A DNA stretch of 64,000 nucleotides from Acanthamoeba lenticulata (taxonomy: Eukaryota > Discosea > Longamoebia > Acanthamoebidae): the NCBI GenBank assembly GCA_002179805.1, contig NAVB01000174.1, positions 45,693 to 109,692 on the forward strand. The letters run 5' to 3'. The notes under the pieces are model-generated. The model was not told the DNA's origin. It ran no database searches and saw only the letters and a list, made by a program, of their open reading frames with translations. The position numbers and the translations under genes are program-made. This document shows positions 10,429 through 26,431 of this stretch, piece after piece (within the stretch, counting starts at the first letter, position 1; every line of letters begins with the position of its first letter).

Positions 10429-12543
10429 TTATTTCTGCGCTTCGCTGGAGACCGCACTGTCGCTGTTCTCTCCGTCATTGTTATCGTCATCGTCATCATC
10501 GGTATCGTCGTCGTCGTCCTTTACGAACTCGTCTACGGGAGCGAGGCAGCCGGTCACAAGGCTCAGGACGTACTTGGCGCTACCGTCCTCCGTCCATAGG
10601 TGGAGGTTTTGGCTGCGGCGGCCCTGCCCCGTCTTCAGCCAGCACGGCGTAGGGTTGGCTTGGCCGGGCAGCGTCAACGAGCCCAGGCCCGACGATCCAA
10701 AAGTGCCTTCCTTGTCCAGTTCGCCTTCCCAGCGCGCGCCATTCGGGAACGTAAACTTGGCCTGGTCGTCCACACAACAATTCGGGTGAGCGTGTAGAAT
10801 GCTTCTGGAGGCAACAGATGAACACACCGAATGACCCAGCATCTGATGTAAGATTATCAAGCCCTCGAAGCGAACTCCAGAGCGCCACTCCCGAGAGCCC
10901 AGGCCAAGCGGGAAGGCCTCTTCGCTGTCAAACATCCTTTGGGAAACAGTGAGCAGCAGAGGGATGGCTTCAAACAGGCGGACTACAAACCCTTGATAGA
11001 TGTGCTGATCCGCAGGACTCTTCCATCCTGAGTACTTGACCCCACTCGCTACGCTTCCATCACGGATGAACCCCTCTACCAAACTAGGGCGGTCCTCGAA
11101 GAAGCACGCATAGCTACTCGTGTAGAGAAGACGAGCTACGACTGTCAGTCCAACAACATCCCCTTTTCCTCCCCCAACGCAGTGTCCACCACGCACCAGC
11201 CATAGCCCGTGAAAGAGGGCGCGTAGAGCTTGAGGCAGAAGAGCGCCGTGTGGTTTTTCCGGTCGGCCCAGGCCTCTGCAAAGGTGAGCCTCGGGTGCGG
11301 CTCTTCGACGGCCCAGCGCGAGACCTCGTCCACGGCCTCACCTCGTCGGGCCATGACGTGGAGGCTGCCGTTGTGCTTCACCATTTTGTAGTGCTTGTAC
11401 GAGCTAGGGATGCCATGGAGATGTCAACAACCAGCAAAGAGACTACGCGCAAGCGTCATGGCGGCGTCGAGGAGGAAACACACAGCGAGGTCGAGCGTTC
11501 CACGGCGGGGTCGGTGCGGCACTGGTCACACAAGCCCACGAAGCAGCCACGGCCCAAGCACGTCTGGCAGTACCAGCTTCATACCCCCATCCCCAACGAC
11601 GCCGATGAGAGACGAGGCCTTCCCCCGGGGGAGGTCGGTGGCCTCGTACGTGGACTCTACCTCGTTGCAGACCAGGCATGGCTGCTTGTCGACCACCAGC
11701 TGCATCGCGTGGTCGTCCTTGTGCTTGGCCTTGCCGTCGTCCTCTTGGCTGACCTCCCCGTGTTCTGCCACCTCCTCGGTGGCGGCCTGCTCCGGGCCTG
11801 CTTGCTCGGCCACGGCCTCTTTCTCCACCCCTTCAACACCATCGTCGTCATCATCCTCGCCTTCATCCGCATCTTGGTCCTTCTCTTCAGCATCGCCTTC
11901 ATCATTTTCATCGTCGTTTTCATCGTCACTGACGTCGGAGAAGAAATTCCAGAAGTTGGTCTCGCTAATGACCGACCGGCCCTTGCCTCGGCACCGCACG
12001 CACACGACCGTGTGCTCCGGGCATTCAGTGCAGCGCCACCAGGGCGTGGCCAGCACGTGGTTGCACTTGCTGCAGCACACCGGGTTGAGCGCGCCCCAGC
12101 GATCGCCCACGAGCTGCTCGACCACAAACCTCTTGGAGCGGACCACCGTCATCACCTCGCCCTCCTTGGACAGCTCTTCGGGCCACATCATGTACTTCCT
12201 GAGGCCAACGTTGACGATTCCCCACGTCAGCGTCAACTACACAAGAAGAGACCGAGATCTCAGAGACGCACTGCTGGAGGAGGTCGACGAGCGGTCCCGC
12301 GTAGGTCGTGTAGGCCGCCTGGAGGGCCGGGATGACAAAGGTCCGCAGGCGGCGCCAGAGGAAGGGCTCCCAGAAGGCGCGGGTCGTGGTCGCGTGCTCG
12401 TACGCCGCACGACACAGGAGCATGAGCTCGAGCGCCTGGGCATACGAGTCGTAAGCGTGGGGCAGCACAAAGTGGAAAACCACCTCCTTTGGAATGGGAG
12501 GAAGCTCCACTCCAACGTCGTTGTGTGTGGCGTTCGCAGACAT
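10429..12543 (-). CDS. F-box-like protein with ZZ-like zinc cluster and MORN-like motif
   Basis: The ATG at 12543 begins MSANATHNDVG. The first part (VVFHFVLPHAYDSYAQALELMLLCRAAYEHATTTRAFWEPFLW) resembles an F-box with its trailing Trp motif. A large exon (about 12232-11530) carries a cysteine cluster, NPVCCSKC then WWRCTEC then VCVRC, spaced like a ZZ finger, followed by an acidic tract of about 60 residues and a second pair, CLVC with CDQC. Later exons include FTFPNGARWEGELD (MORN-like) and end in an acidic tail at 10429. The order suggests a ubiquitin-ligase subunit or membrane-associated adaptor, but I do not recognise the full protein. I treat 10429-12543 as one gene because the frames connect through plausible introns and no second start or poly(A) signal stands out. 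A split into two genes near 11400 is possible. Confidence 0.55.
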
Positions 12544-13090
12544 GGTGGAGTTGAGAAGAGGCCACAAAGGGGGGCTTGGGCTTGTGGGTAATAAAAAGGC
12601 ATTTAACTGCACAGAGAAAAGCTCCAGAAGGGATGCGATTGGTCCATCCCTCATGGGCATCTTCTTGTGGAACAAAAGGAGAAGGGACGGCGGAAGGTGC
12701 GGTTTGTCTGGGAGGAGGCTTTCACGAAGTAGCACCCGTATCCATTGGCCCTTCTCCCCATCCTCGTGGCCAGTCGAGCAGCCTCTTCATCGCGAGGTCA
12801 GCCTGTTGCCTTCTCTGCTTGCGGCCAAGGCGGATAAAAAAGCAAGAAAGAAAGGATACGCGTCCGTCGTCGATTTGGCCATCAATCACCAACTGGCCTG
12901 ATGGCTGTGATGGCCGAGTGCTCACCACAAACCGAACTGCCGCGCATGACCAACAACTCCTTAGGCCACCTCCCGTGTATGCCAAGCTTGTCATACGGCC
13001 ACCTGGGCAATACCACCAACCGCTTGGCAACACGTGCGCCGCTATTTGCCCGAGGGGCTTCTTTGTCTCAGTAAAACTTTGGCGAGCAAG
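12544..13090. other. Intergenic, divergent promoter region
   Basis: About 547 bp between two divergent genes. It contains long open frames on both strands, but their translations look like low-grade shadow sequence (no domain, biased composition). I see no RNA gene or repeat here. Confidence 0.5.
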
Positions 13091-16000
13091 ATGGAAGAAC
13101 GGAGCACGTTGCCAGCGTTCAAACTTACTGTGGTTTTAAAAGACAGGTTTGAGGCAGGCCCTCACGTAAAATCATGGTGCCGCCCCCCACACCGCCCCCA
13201 CCTCTCACTGTGATGATTTTTGATTCTTTTGGAAAAAGAAAGATTTAGGTTAGAAGTGTCCTCATGCTCACACTGTTCTTTATGCATCCATCTTCTTCGC
13301 TCTTTGATATTTTTTTTTAATTATTTAAGTTTTATTTATTCAATAAATAAAAGGGCGTCAAAAGGGCCTCAACCCGTTGGCGTTCCTGAGGAACTCACAC
13401 ACGCGGTTCTTTGTGCTCAGGTTACGCCGTGTGCTTGTGCAGCGAAGCAACGAGCGAGTCGCGAAGCAGGCCGTCTACTCGGCCTACCAGGCCTTCTGCA
13501 AGGCCAACGCCTTCGAACCGACGACCGCGTCCTCGTTTGGCCGCCTCGTGTGCGAGGTCCGTCCTGCATAGCCTTTTGTTTAAACTATTTCAGGCATGAC
13601 GGCTGCTTATCTCTGTTGCATTGTTGCGCACCAAAACAGACCTTCCCTGAGGCGCGCAGCTGGCGGTCGCGCAGCAAGCAGCAGGGCAGCGCGGGCGAGA
13701 TGTTTTATCTCAACATCGCCTTTGCCTCTGATGCGGCATCATCGTCATCGTCGTCATCGTCTTCTTCCTCCACCTCAACACCTGCGACAGGGACGGGCCA
13801 CCGCCTGATCAAGCGCGCAGGCCCGGTGGCACCCCAAGCACGCACATCACCGCCGCTTGCTGAGTCCCAATCCTCAGTCTCGCCCGTCACTACGGCCGCA
13901 ACCACAGCCACAGCCACAGCGACGGCAGTCACCACAGCCACGACAACGGCCACGACCACGACCACGACAACGGCCACGGCCACGGCCACGCGACCGCCCA
14001 AGCCGATGGCCACGCCCACGCGCGCTGCAGTGACGACGCCTCCCACAGCGTCGGCCTGTGCTGCAACACAGCACCTCCACAGCCCGCTTTCGTCGGACTC
14101 CTCGGGCGGGCTCTCGTCCTCGTCGCCGATGTCGCCCTACTACCCCTTATCGTCCTCCTCTTCCTCCTCGTCTTCGTCCTTTTCCTTGTCCTCGTCGTCG
14201 CAGTCGCCCGAGTCGTCGAGCAGCTCCTCCACGCCCACCTGGCAGCCGTCCGCCTTCCTCCCGTCGTCCTCATTGTTGTCGACTTCGCCGTCGACGTCGC
14301 CGTGGCCGGAAATGTCGACGACGTCGACGACGCCGACGACGATGCCGATGGCGTGGACGTCCCTGATCTCGTCGACGGGGCCGGGCTGGCCCCCGACGCA
14401 GCAGCCGGCCCGCATGTACACGCACGACCAGCGCGTGCTGGCGGCGTGGGTCGAGAACGCCGAGATCGCGTCGCCGGCCGAGGAGGACGAGCACGACGAC
14501 AACGACTTTTGGTGGGCGCAGCGACAGCGGAAGCAGCAGCGACGCGTGCGCGCCCGGATGTCGACGATGCCGACCAATTTATGGACTTGCGAATCGGAAC
14601 TGCACAGCCTCGAAGTGCTCCACGCCTTTGTCGACGTTTATCAGCACCACATCTGGATCAGCTGGTGCGCCCCTTCGTTTTCGTTCTTTCGTCGTTTTCG
14701 TTTTCGTTCTTTTGTCGTTTCAACTCCTCAACTATTTGGTGAATGTTCAGTCCGATCAACCCGGGCTGCTTCGACTTTGAGACGCTGCGGCACATCTGCC
14801 TGAGCGAGGAGGGCCGCCTGGAGCGAAGTCCTGTCTCCCTCAACATCTTCGTCGCTCTCAGCCTCGGTGCGTCGTCATCATCATTCCCCCCAAGGACTTG
14901 GGCTCACAATTTCTCTTTCCTTTTCTTTCTTTCTTTCCTTTTCTTTCTCGTGGCCTGCACAGGCGCCACCTACGCCGGTGACCTCCAGCGCGGCCGCGAG
15001 TTTTGGATGATCGCCAGGTTCGCACCGCACACGCGCACCGCACACACGCGCGCAGATGACGAACTTGTGTGGTGGACACACGCGTGCAGGGAGCACTTGG
15101 GCTACGTGTTTGACCAATCGAGCTACGACGTGGCCTGCACGCTGCGGCTCATGGCCCGCGCGGCCCATGTGTTCTCGCGGACCGAGCAGGAGGGCCGCGA
15201 GAAGGCGGCCTACTACTTTGCGCTCGCCCGCCAGATCTTTGCCGCCGTGGGCTCCGTCCAGGACGAGAACTACATCATGGCCGACAAGTGCGACGCCCTT
15301 TACCACCGCGCCGCGCCGCCCGACCCCGACGAGGCCCTCGGCCGCATGGTCCGTCCGCCCTCTCGTCTCTTGCGCGCGCGTGTGCGTTCATGGGCTGACA
15401 CCGCACACACGCGCGTGTATTCGTACACAGATGCGATGCAACCCGCGGCCGCGGTGGCGGCAGACGTGGCGGCTGAACGACTACCAGTTCCTGCAGTGCA
15501 AGTACGGGCGCGTGGCCGAGGGCCTGCGCGACCACCTGTGGCACGCCTTTGCCGGCCTCCGTGCGGCCCTGCAGGCCCGCGATGCCGGCGCGACGCCCGC
15601 GGCCGCGCTCCAGGCCCAGTTCCAGGACGTGGCCGCCCGCGTGGCCGGGCTCGAGGCCAGCCTCGAGCACGAGCTCGGCGGCGAACACTTTACGGCGTCG
15701 CGCCACGTCGTGGCCTACCAGCGCACGTTCCTCCTCTTCATGCGCGCCTGTTGCGCCCACCACCTCGGCTCGGCCGACCGCGCGCTCTTTCTCACCGGCG
15801 CCCTCCTGACCCACCTCGGCTCCTTCAATCCCGGTACCACGCACGCCCGTGTGTGTGTGTGCGCGCGCGTGTGCGGTGTGCTGACGTCAGCATGACGTGT
15901 GCGGCGCAGGGGCGCTGGCGGTGATGCTGGCCGAGATGTGGTGGCTCGAGCCCATCGCGCGCGAGCTGGCGGCCCTCCTACGGCTGTGCCTCAGGCACGG

Positions 16001-16301
16001 GCGCGACGACCTGCCGCACCGCTTCCTGGGCCTCCTGGCGCCGCTGCGCGCGTCCATCGTGTGGGCCGACCGCATCGCGCGGCTCGTCGAGGACGCGCTC
16101 GACCGCGCCGCGGCACCGGCCGCCTGGCCGTCGTCATCGTCGCAGGCGACGCAGCGACGAGCGAAGCGCGGGCGGGAGGCCGATGTCGTTGGCAGCGAGT
16201 TGGAGGGCGACATCATCGATCTCGACCTCGACCGCGCGCTCGAAGCGCTCGAGCGCAGCCATGAGGCGGAGAACGGCCGAAGCCAACGATTTCATAACTA
16301 A
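13091..16301 (+). CDS. Winged-helix (RFX/D5-like) protein with fungal-regulator-like C-terminal half
   Basis: The model is exon 1 13091-13165, exon 2 13443-13556, exon 3 13640-14664, exon 4 14751-14866, exon 5 14963-15017, exon 6 from 15090, then two or three more to TAA 16299-16301; phases agree at the joints I checked. The first two exons and the start of exon 3 read FKLTVVLKDRFEAGPH, ERVAKQAVYSAYQAFCKANA, EPTTASSFGRLVCETFPEAR, which follows the winged-helix pattern of RFX domains and of the D5/primase C-terminus. A Ser/Thr/Pro-rich low-complexity linker of about 200 residues comes next (about 13735-14400). The helical C-terminal half (SPVSLNIFVALSLGATYAG, SSYDVACTLRLMARAAHVF, YYFALARQIFAAVG) resembles the middle-homology region of fungal zinc-cluster regulators. 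It is probably a nuclear DNA-binding regulator; target genes are unknown. Confidence 0.65.
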
Positions 16302-16425
16302 TTTTTGATTGGGCAAACAAAAATATGTTAAAACTCTAAATTTTTTTGCTACATTGCAGCATGGACAAGACGCTCTTGCGTCCCAGGGTGCTCCCACTGC
16401 AGAAGAACCTGAAGCCCTGGTGGGC

Positions 16426-16716
16426 ATGGAAGACCTCATGGTGGAGATCATCACATTCACCTTCCAGTTTGTGCATCCCCTAAGCCGGCCCGCCTGCCGT
16501 GCTGTGCGCGCCAACGGCTGCCCGTGGGATGAGAACACTTGCTACATGGCGGCCAAGGGAGGCCACTTGGACGTGCTCCAGTGGGCGCGTGCCAATGGCT
16601 GCCCATGGGACGAGGAAACCTGCATCAACGTGGGGCGAAAGTACCTGTCGCGGCCCTGCGGTGAGGACGTCGAGTCCTGGATTGCAAGCACCAAACACCA
16701 GACAAAGCAGTCATGA
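16426..16716 (+). pseudogene. Truncated F-box/GCPWD-repeat gene, probable decayed paralogue
   Basis: The frame has an F-box-like start (MEDLMVEIITFTFQFVHPLSRPACRAV) that runs directly into two GCPWD repeat units (RANGCPWDENTC, GHLDVLQWARANGCPWDEETC). It then continues with an unrelated tail (VGRKYLSRPCGEDVESW) to TGA 714-716 of 16700s. The intact relative at 36999-38459 has the same CRAV block followed by about 60 residues of F-box end and 14 repeats. The junction CRAV-RANGCPWD therefore looks like an internal deletion. The first in-frame ATG is 16426, giving 96 residues; homologous-looking codons continue upstream to about 16365 after a good 3' splice site (ttgcag), so an upstream exon may exist. 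It sits 124 bp after the previous gene on the same strand. Whether it is expressed is unknown. Confidence 0.6.
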
Positions 16717-16781
16717 TTCGATTTATGTACTCGTTTTTATTCGTTTTTGTTTTCTATTTTATTTTTTAGATGAATTTCTGG

Positions 16782-18471
16782 TCACAAGAAGCGGTCCCGG
16801 CGCGTGTGCGACGCCGTGAAGCCCACCACCGAGTAGCGCAGGTTCTGCGTGCGTCGCACGGCCTCTCGAATATGCGTCGGCTGCAGCGCTGTCTTCTCGC
16901 TATCCTGTTTTTTTTAATTGTAATTATTTAATTAAGGTGAAATAAATCAACAAATAAATCAATAAATAGAGGGATAAAAAGCGAACCTTTTGATAGGAAG
17001 TGAGGCGGAGCGAGAGGATGGAGCCGCCCTTGTGCCGCCAGTTCCCGTAGCCCCGCGTGTGCGCCTCCATCTCCTTCTTGATGGCGACGCCGAGCCGCGT
17101 GACGAGTCCCACCATCTCCCACGCCAAGTAGCCCAGCACCTCGATCACGTCGTCGTGCAGCTTGAGGGCCGTCACGCCAGGTCCCAACCAGTCTCGGAAC
17201 TATAAAATAAAATCGTAAATTTATAAATTTAAAATAATTAGAATTGTAAAATAAAACAAAAAAGGGAAGGGAATGGATGAGGTGATGATGATACCTTCTT
17301 GGCCTTCTTGTAGATGAAGCTGGCCTTGCGCGCTTCGGTGTACTTCATGTACTCCTCCTTCGACATGTTCTTCGTCATCTCATCGGCTTGCTGCGTGACA
17401 CACACAAGTCCAGACGACACGCCAAAATAAAGAATGAAAAACGATGAATGAAGAACGAAAGCGAGGGCGAGGGCGAGGGGAAAGAACCCGCAGGCGCTCC
17501 TTGTTCCTGGAGATGACCTCGGGCTTGGTCAGCAGCTCTTCCTCCAGCAGGTCCGCTTCCTCCTGCCCCGAAACACCATTCATCATCATCATCATCCACC
17601 AATGCGCGCGTGTGGCGAAGCCAGGCGCTTGCGGTACCTCGTCACCGCCGCCACCGCTACCAGTGCCGCCGAGCGGCGCGGTGAGGTCGTGCATGAACTC
17701 CCAGCTCCAGTGTGTCGACGTCTTGCCGCCCTTCTGCAGGTCGGCTGCACGACGATGACGATGATGATGATGATGAGGAAGGAGAAGAAGAAGGAAAGGG
17801 AGGAGGAGGACGAACCTTTGATCTTGGTGATGGCTTTGGTGGTGGAGGCGGCGGGACCACCGCTCTCCTGATCGTAGTTCTTGCGGATCTCCTTCCATTT
17901 GAGGAACTCCTTGAGGTTGTTGAGCTTGACGACGTCGTGGCGCACCTGGAACGCGATGTGCTCCGTCGTGACGCGGCTGCCCCCGCTGCGGAAGACCAGC
18001 GCCGCGGCGTCGTTGACCTGCAATCGCGATTCCAAGGCCAAAAATAAGAGGCCTGGGTGCTCTACAAGGTCTCGAGTTGAGAGCTGGAGCGAGGGAGGAG
18101 AAGGAGGCGCGTACGAGGCTCAAGATGTGGTCTCGAACGATGCTCTCTACGAGCACGGCAGCTTCGCCAGAGCCGTTGCGGATGTTGGTGTCGCCAAAGA
18201 CGTACATCATGTCAGTGATCTCTGCCAGATAAGACACCTCCTTCCGTGCCCGCTTTGCTGGAGGCGCTCTCCTGCGTGGATAAGCCGACAAGACATGCAG
18301 TAATAGAGCCGTCAGCGAGACCTGCGCCCTTCCTCGATTAATCCAATTCAGGGGGAGAACAACAAACCCGGTCGATGGTGTCTCTGTTTCTGTTGACGCA
18401 GGGGCACCAGCATCGATGGTGCTCGATCCTGCCGCTACGGGCTGTGGCGCCTCCGCCCCCCTCTTCCTCAT
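16782..18471 (-). CDS. SPT3: SPT3-like SAGA subunit (TFIID-18/SUPT3H family)
   Basis: The ATG at 18471 begins MRKRGAEAPQ; the stop is TGA at 16782-16784. The histone-fold core is clear: YLAEITDMMYVFGDTNIRNGSGEAAVLVESIVRDHIL, then after an intron SRVTTEHIAFQVRHDVVKLNNLKEFLKWKEIRKNYD. This matches the N-terminal SPT3/TAF13-like fold, including the EI-x2-MMYVFGD signature and the WKEIRK end. The C-terminal exons carry the second conserved region (FRDWLGPGVTALKLHDDVIEVLGYLAWEMVGLVT, VAIKKEMEAHTRGYG) and end REAVRRTQNLRYSVVGF. SPT3 contacts TBP within the SAGA coactivator complex in the nucleus. There are about six introns, one holding a (CAT)n-like run near 17755-17785. It is a full-length-looking member, and I am confident of the family. 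Confidence 0.88.
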
Positions 18472-18694
18472 AACTTTTGCTTTTTGTTGTTTTTATTCAA
18501 TTTTTATTTTATTTTATTTTGCTCCTTTTTCTCGCCATGACGTGGCATGCGCTGGCACGACGTGGCCGTCCTGTGTCCTTGTCTGTACAAGCTGCCCAAG
18601 GCCTAGGCTCAGTGTGGCATCCTGTCGAGAGGCAGAACAATCCCTCGAAGGATATGGGCAGCGAAGAGGAGAGGGAGGAGCGCGTCAGGGTGAT

Positions 18695-20021
18695 CTATGA
18701 ACGTCGTGTGGGGCCGCACCCTTCGTCCGTGCCGTGGCTGCTGCCGGTGGAGGCGCCCGATTGGCTGCCATCCCCGCGCATGGACGCCAGGCTGGGCGCC
18801 GTCTCGTAGAGGTCCAGGATCTGGCTGCTCACCTCTGCTCACAAGACAATGACGACGATGATGACAAAGATGACGGTGATGGTGATGAGCACAGCGGTTC
18901 ATGCAAGTTCGGTGAGGGTGCGAAGAGGGAGCTGCCTTCAATGAGGTTCTTGGGCATTTTGAGCAGCTCGAAGAAGCGCGCAGCGGAATCGCCGCGCGTG
19001 ATGCTGAGTCCCAGGCACCTGCCCGACAGGAACAGCGCCGCGCCCGCGATCAGCCGCGGGTCGTAGCTGAGGCACACCTCCGTGCGCAGGCTGCCAGACG
19101 AGGAGCAAAAAAGGGCATCGTCAACGCCAGTTACAACATGTTGAAAAACTCATCAGAAGCTGCTTGCTGTACCTGTCGTTGACGAAGTTCCACGCGATCT
19201 GGATGAGGTCCTTGTTGGCCGCTGCGTCGTCATGAAACAGTCACATAGTTTTAAAAATTAGGATAAATAAAATAAAATCTCATATGTTTATGTTTTTAAA
19301 AAATTGGAAAAGGAAAAAAGGAGGGACAGTCGCACGTACGATCGACGCCCTTGGCGATGGTGACGAGGTAGTGATAGGGGTGGTCCACCGCCAGGCTGAT
19401 GTTGGTCACCAGCAGTCGCTCGTGGCGGATGACCTCCTCTCGGTACCGCGCAAACTCCTGGACGAGGATGAGACCCCTCGTTTTTGCGTTTTTGGGGCAC
19501 CTCTTCATGGAGGGGCGGGACGACGGCGCACCGGCGAGTCGGCGTGCAGGGATTCCTTGCGGGCAACGTGGTGGGTGGCGAGGATGACGTCACGCGCCTT
19601 CTTAGGCACCTCCTCCACCTGACGCCGTATCACCATCACCACCACCACCACCGTGAGGGCGTGCACTTGGACATGCCAGCCTGTCCCTGGACTGCTTTGG
19701 GTGGAGGAGAACACGTACCTTGGAGGCGAGGAAGAGGCAGGACATGACCATGATCAAGCGGTCATACTCGTGCAAGGGATTGCACGCGAAGAAACGGTGG
19801 AAGAAGGTGGCTGCCGTGGCGATGACAAGCTGTGGGCTGCGAAAAAAAAAAGAGGATGGCGGTGATTAATGCGTCGGTGGGGGAGATGGGAAGGAGTACA
19901 GTTTAAGCTCCTGTCCAGCATTCTGTATAATGACGATGCAAGCACGCACACGAAGCGCCCGCTTCTGCTGCTCCGTTTTTCCGTGCACAGAAGGCGACAT
20001 GGGCGTGCGGCTTGTATCCAT
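18695..20021 (-). CDS. Cyclin of the K/L/T (transcriptional) type
   Basis: The ATG at 20021 starts MDTSRTPMSPSVHG; TAG is at 18695-18697. Across exons the cyclin box reads RVRACIVIIQNAGQELKL, QLVIATAATFFHRFFACNPLHEYDRLIMVMSCLFLASKVEEVPKKARDVI. The second fold includes QEFARYREEVIRHERLLVTNISLAVDHPYHYLVTIAKGV, FVNDSLRTEVCLSYDPRLIAGAALFLSGRCLGL and a C-terminal SQILDLYE. The CLSYDP-x-LIA block and HPY motif are typical of cyclins K, L and T, partners of CDK9, CDK11 or CDK12 kinases acting on RNA polymerase II. The protein stops soon after the second fold, so it lacks the long RS or His-rich tails of animal homologues. It follows SPT3 on the same strand, with a gap of 223 bp. Which of the three subtypes it is cannot be settled by eye. 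Confidence 0.82.
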
Positions 20022-20142
20022 CTTACCTTCGCAGCACAGATTTTTTATTTTTCTAGCTTCTTTTCTTCTTACTGCAAGAGAAAAGAAACTTTTCTCGTGA
20101 TCGGACAGATTCGACTGTTGATTCTTGCTCGTGCAATAGACA

Positions 20143-20430
20143 ATGGCCTCCCTCCTCCGGCTCAATCCCATCAAGCCCCTGCGTTTCCTCCGCAATGGAA
20201 CGCCTCTTGGCGCATCTTTCGATCTGCGCACCACCACCCGCCTGACCAATGGCCCCACTCAGTTCGGAAATGCGCTCGTCGACGGCCCCATCGCTGCCGA
20301 AGCCGGCCACACTCTTCCCTCGACCCCCGCTGGTGCCCTCCCCACGCTCCAGCTCACCTCGCGCACCCCGGGAGGCATCTCCCGCGCTCCCCGCGTGAAT
20401 GTTTCGACCCGCAGGCAATCATTTGAGTAA
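20143..20430 (+). CDS. Small hypothetical protein, possible mitochondrial targeting
   Basis: A single-exon frame of 95 codons runs from ATG 20143 to TAA 20428-20430. The N-terminus MASLLRLNPIKPLRFLRNG is basic, lacks acidic residues and could form an amphipathic helix, like a mitochondrial presequence. The rest is rich in Thr, Pro, Gly and Ala with no motif I know (GNALVDGPIAAEAGH, TPGGISRAPRVN). GC-rich third positions match its neighbours, which argues for a real gene. It is divergent from the cyclin gene (121 bp between starts). Function unknown. Confidence 0.6.
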   Translation: MASLLRLNPIKPLRFLRNGTPLGASFDLRTTTRLTNGPTQFGNALVDGPIAAEAGHTLPSTPAGALPTLQLTSRTPGGISRAPRVNVSTRRQSFE

Positions 20431-20634
20431 TGTAATGCCCTTACTCTCAATTGCAATATATCAACCTCTTACTGCTACTAGTGAAAAGGAATTGCACCAT
20501 CCCTCTCTTGTCGCGCCGACGAGGTGTACCTCCTTTCGGCGCTTTGTTGTTTCGGCGTTGTTGGCGCGCCCTCGAAAGAAAAAAAGGCCAGAGGACGCAC
20601 ACCACAACCAATCCAAACGTACTCTCGAGCAACC

Positions 20635-21540
20635 ATGGCGAGCGACGACAACAAGTTGACCCTCTACACCAACCCGATCTGCCCCTTTGCCCACCGCTCT
20701 CTACTTACCCTCACAGAGAAGGGCCTTCCCTTCGAAAGCGTCATTATCCCTCTGGGCGGCGAGAAGCCCGAGTGGTACACGAAGATCAACCCTCGCGGCA
20801 CTGTGCCCACGCTCGTGCACGGCAAGCACACCATCCACGAGTCGGTACGTGGCCTGTTGTTCTGAGCCCGGGTGAACTCAGAACCCATCTTAATCTTCAA
20901 TCTTGTAGCTGCTCATCACTGAGTACTTGGACGACGCCTTCTTCAACGATGGACCTCGCCTCTTGCCCAGCGACCCCTACCTTCGGTACAGTTGTGCTCG
21001 CCACTGCACTGCACGTGTATGTTATGCACTCATGCGCTACCTTGACGTCTGGCAGCTACGCAACGCGCTTCGTTGTGGACCAGTTCGGTTCGCAGTTGAT
21101 CCCCAGCTTCTATCAGCTCCTTAGGAACCAGGTAGCCTTTACCCTTCTTGTTGTTGTGTTCTCCTTGACCTTGCTGGTGACACACAATGGCCTTGGTTCT
21201 TCTTCTTGCACGATAGGACCGGTCGCAGGATGAGAAGCTTAAGGAGGAGCTGACCAAAAAGATCAAGTCCTTCCTCGACCTCTACTCGGCCGAGTCGACC
21301 GGTGACGGCCCCTTCTTCCTCGGGCAGCAGATCTCGTTGGCCGACGTGGCCATTGTGCCCTTCATTGGCCGCTTCGCCGTGATCCTCCCGCACTTCCGCA
21401 ACTTCGACCTCTTGGCCGTTGATGAGCGCCTGAAGAAGCTGCACGACGCCTTCACGAGCCGACCCTCGTGGCAGTCCACCTTCCCGCCGTCCGACGATCT
21501 CTACCAGGCCTACAACCGCTACGCGAACCCCACGCAGTAA
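20635..21540 (+). CDS. Glutathione S-transferase, omega-like
   Basis: Four exons join in phase: 20635-20844, 20909-20985, 21056-21131 and 21217-21540, giving 228 residues. The N-terminal thioredoxin fold reads KLTLYTNPICPFAHRSLLTL, then INPRGTVPTLVHG and ESLLITEYLDD: a CPFAHR active-site Cys, the cis-Pro in TVPTL, and the E-S pair that binds the glutathione gamma-glutamyl group. The C-terminal helical domain ends with FFLGQQISLADVAIVPFIGRF, containing the conserved N-capping Asp. The CPFxxR Cys suggests omega-type thioltransferase or dehydroascorbate reductase activity rather than classic conjugation. It is cytosolic, with no targeting signal. The ATG is preceded by a good context (caaccATGGCG). 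Confidence 0.9.
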
Positions 21541-21860
21541 AAGTCGAAGCCTGTACATCAGCCCAAGTAGAAAGAAAAAGAACCGCAAACCTTACTTGTT
21601 TGCACGTTGAGAGCGATGTCCACTATCATCCAGCTGTCTAGCAAGGACAAGGTCAAGAAGCTGCCACCTTGCCGAAGGTTGACCCAAACCACACAGGAGG
21701 CGAGTGTCGACAGAAAAATGAGCTGTCTTGGGCCTTGGTGACGTGGACTTGTGGTCGCGAGACTGGACGCAACCACAACCACAACACCGCAAGAAGCCGA
21801 CTCAGACGATCAATACCGGTGTGGCAATTGATTTGCAGAGACCATACAGCCACATTAAGT
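21541..21860. other. Intergenic, GST 3' end to IRE1 5' region
   Basis: About 320 bp between two co-oriented genes. I see no convincing coding exon or RNA. It should contain the GST poly(A) site and the IRE1 promoter. Confidence 0.5.

Positions 21861-26431
<4,571 letters not shown>

Noticed and set aside
9767..10599. Long + strand open frames opposite the Kelch-BTB gene
   Set aside because: They are antisense shadows of GC-rich Kelch exons; the minus strand shows clear Kelch blades.
12576..13139. 187-codon open frame on the + strand upstream of the winged-helix gene
   Set aside because: Composition looks like shadow sequence, no domain, and the start of the next gene (13091) lies inside it in another frame.
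13735..14400. Minus-strand VAVAVVVV-type frames interpreted as membrane protein
   Set aside because: They are the antisense of a Ser/Thr-rich repeat-coding stretch in the winged-helix gene.
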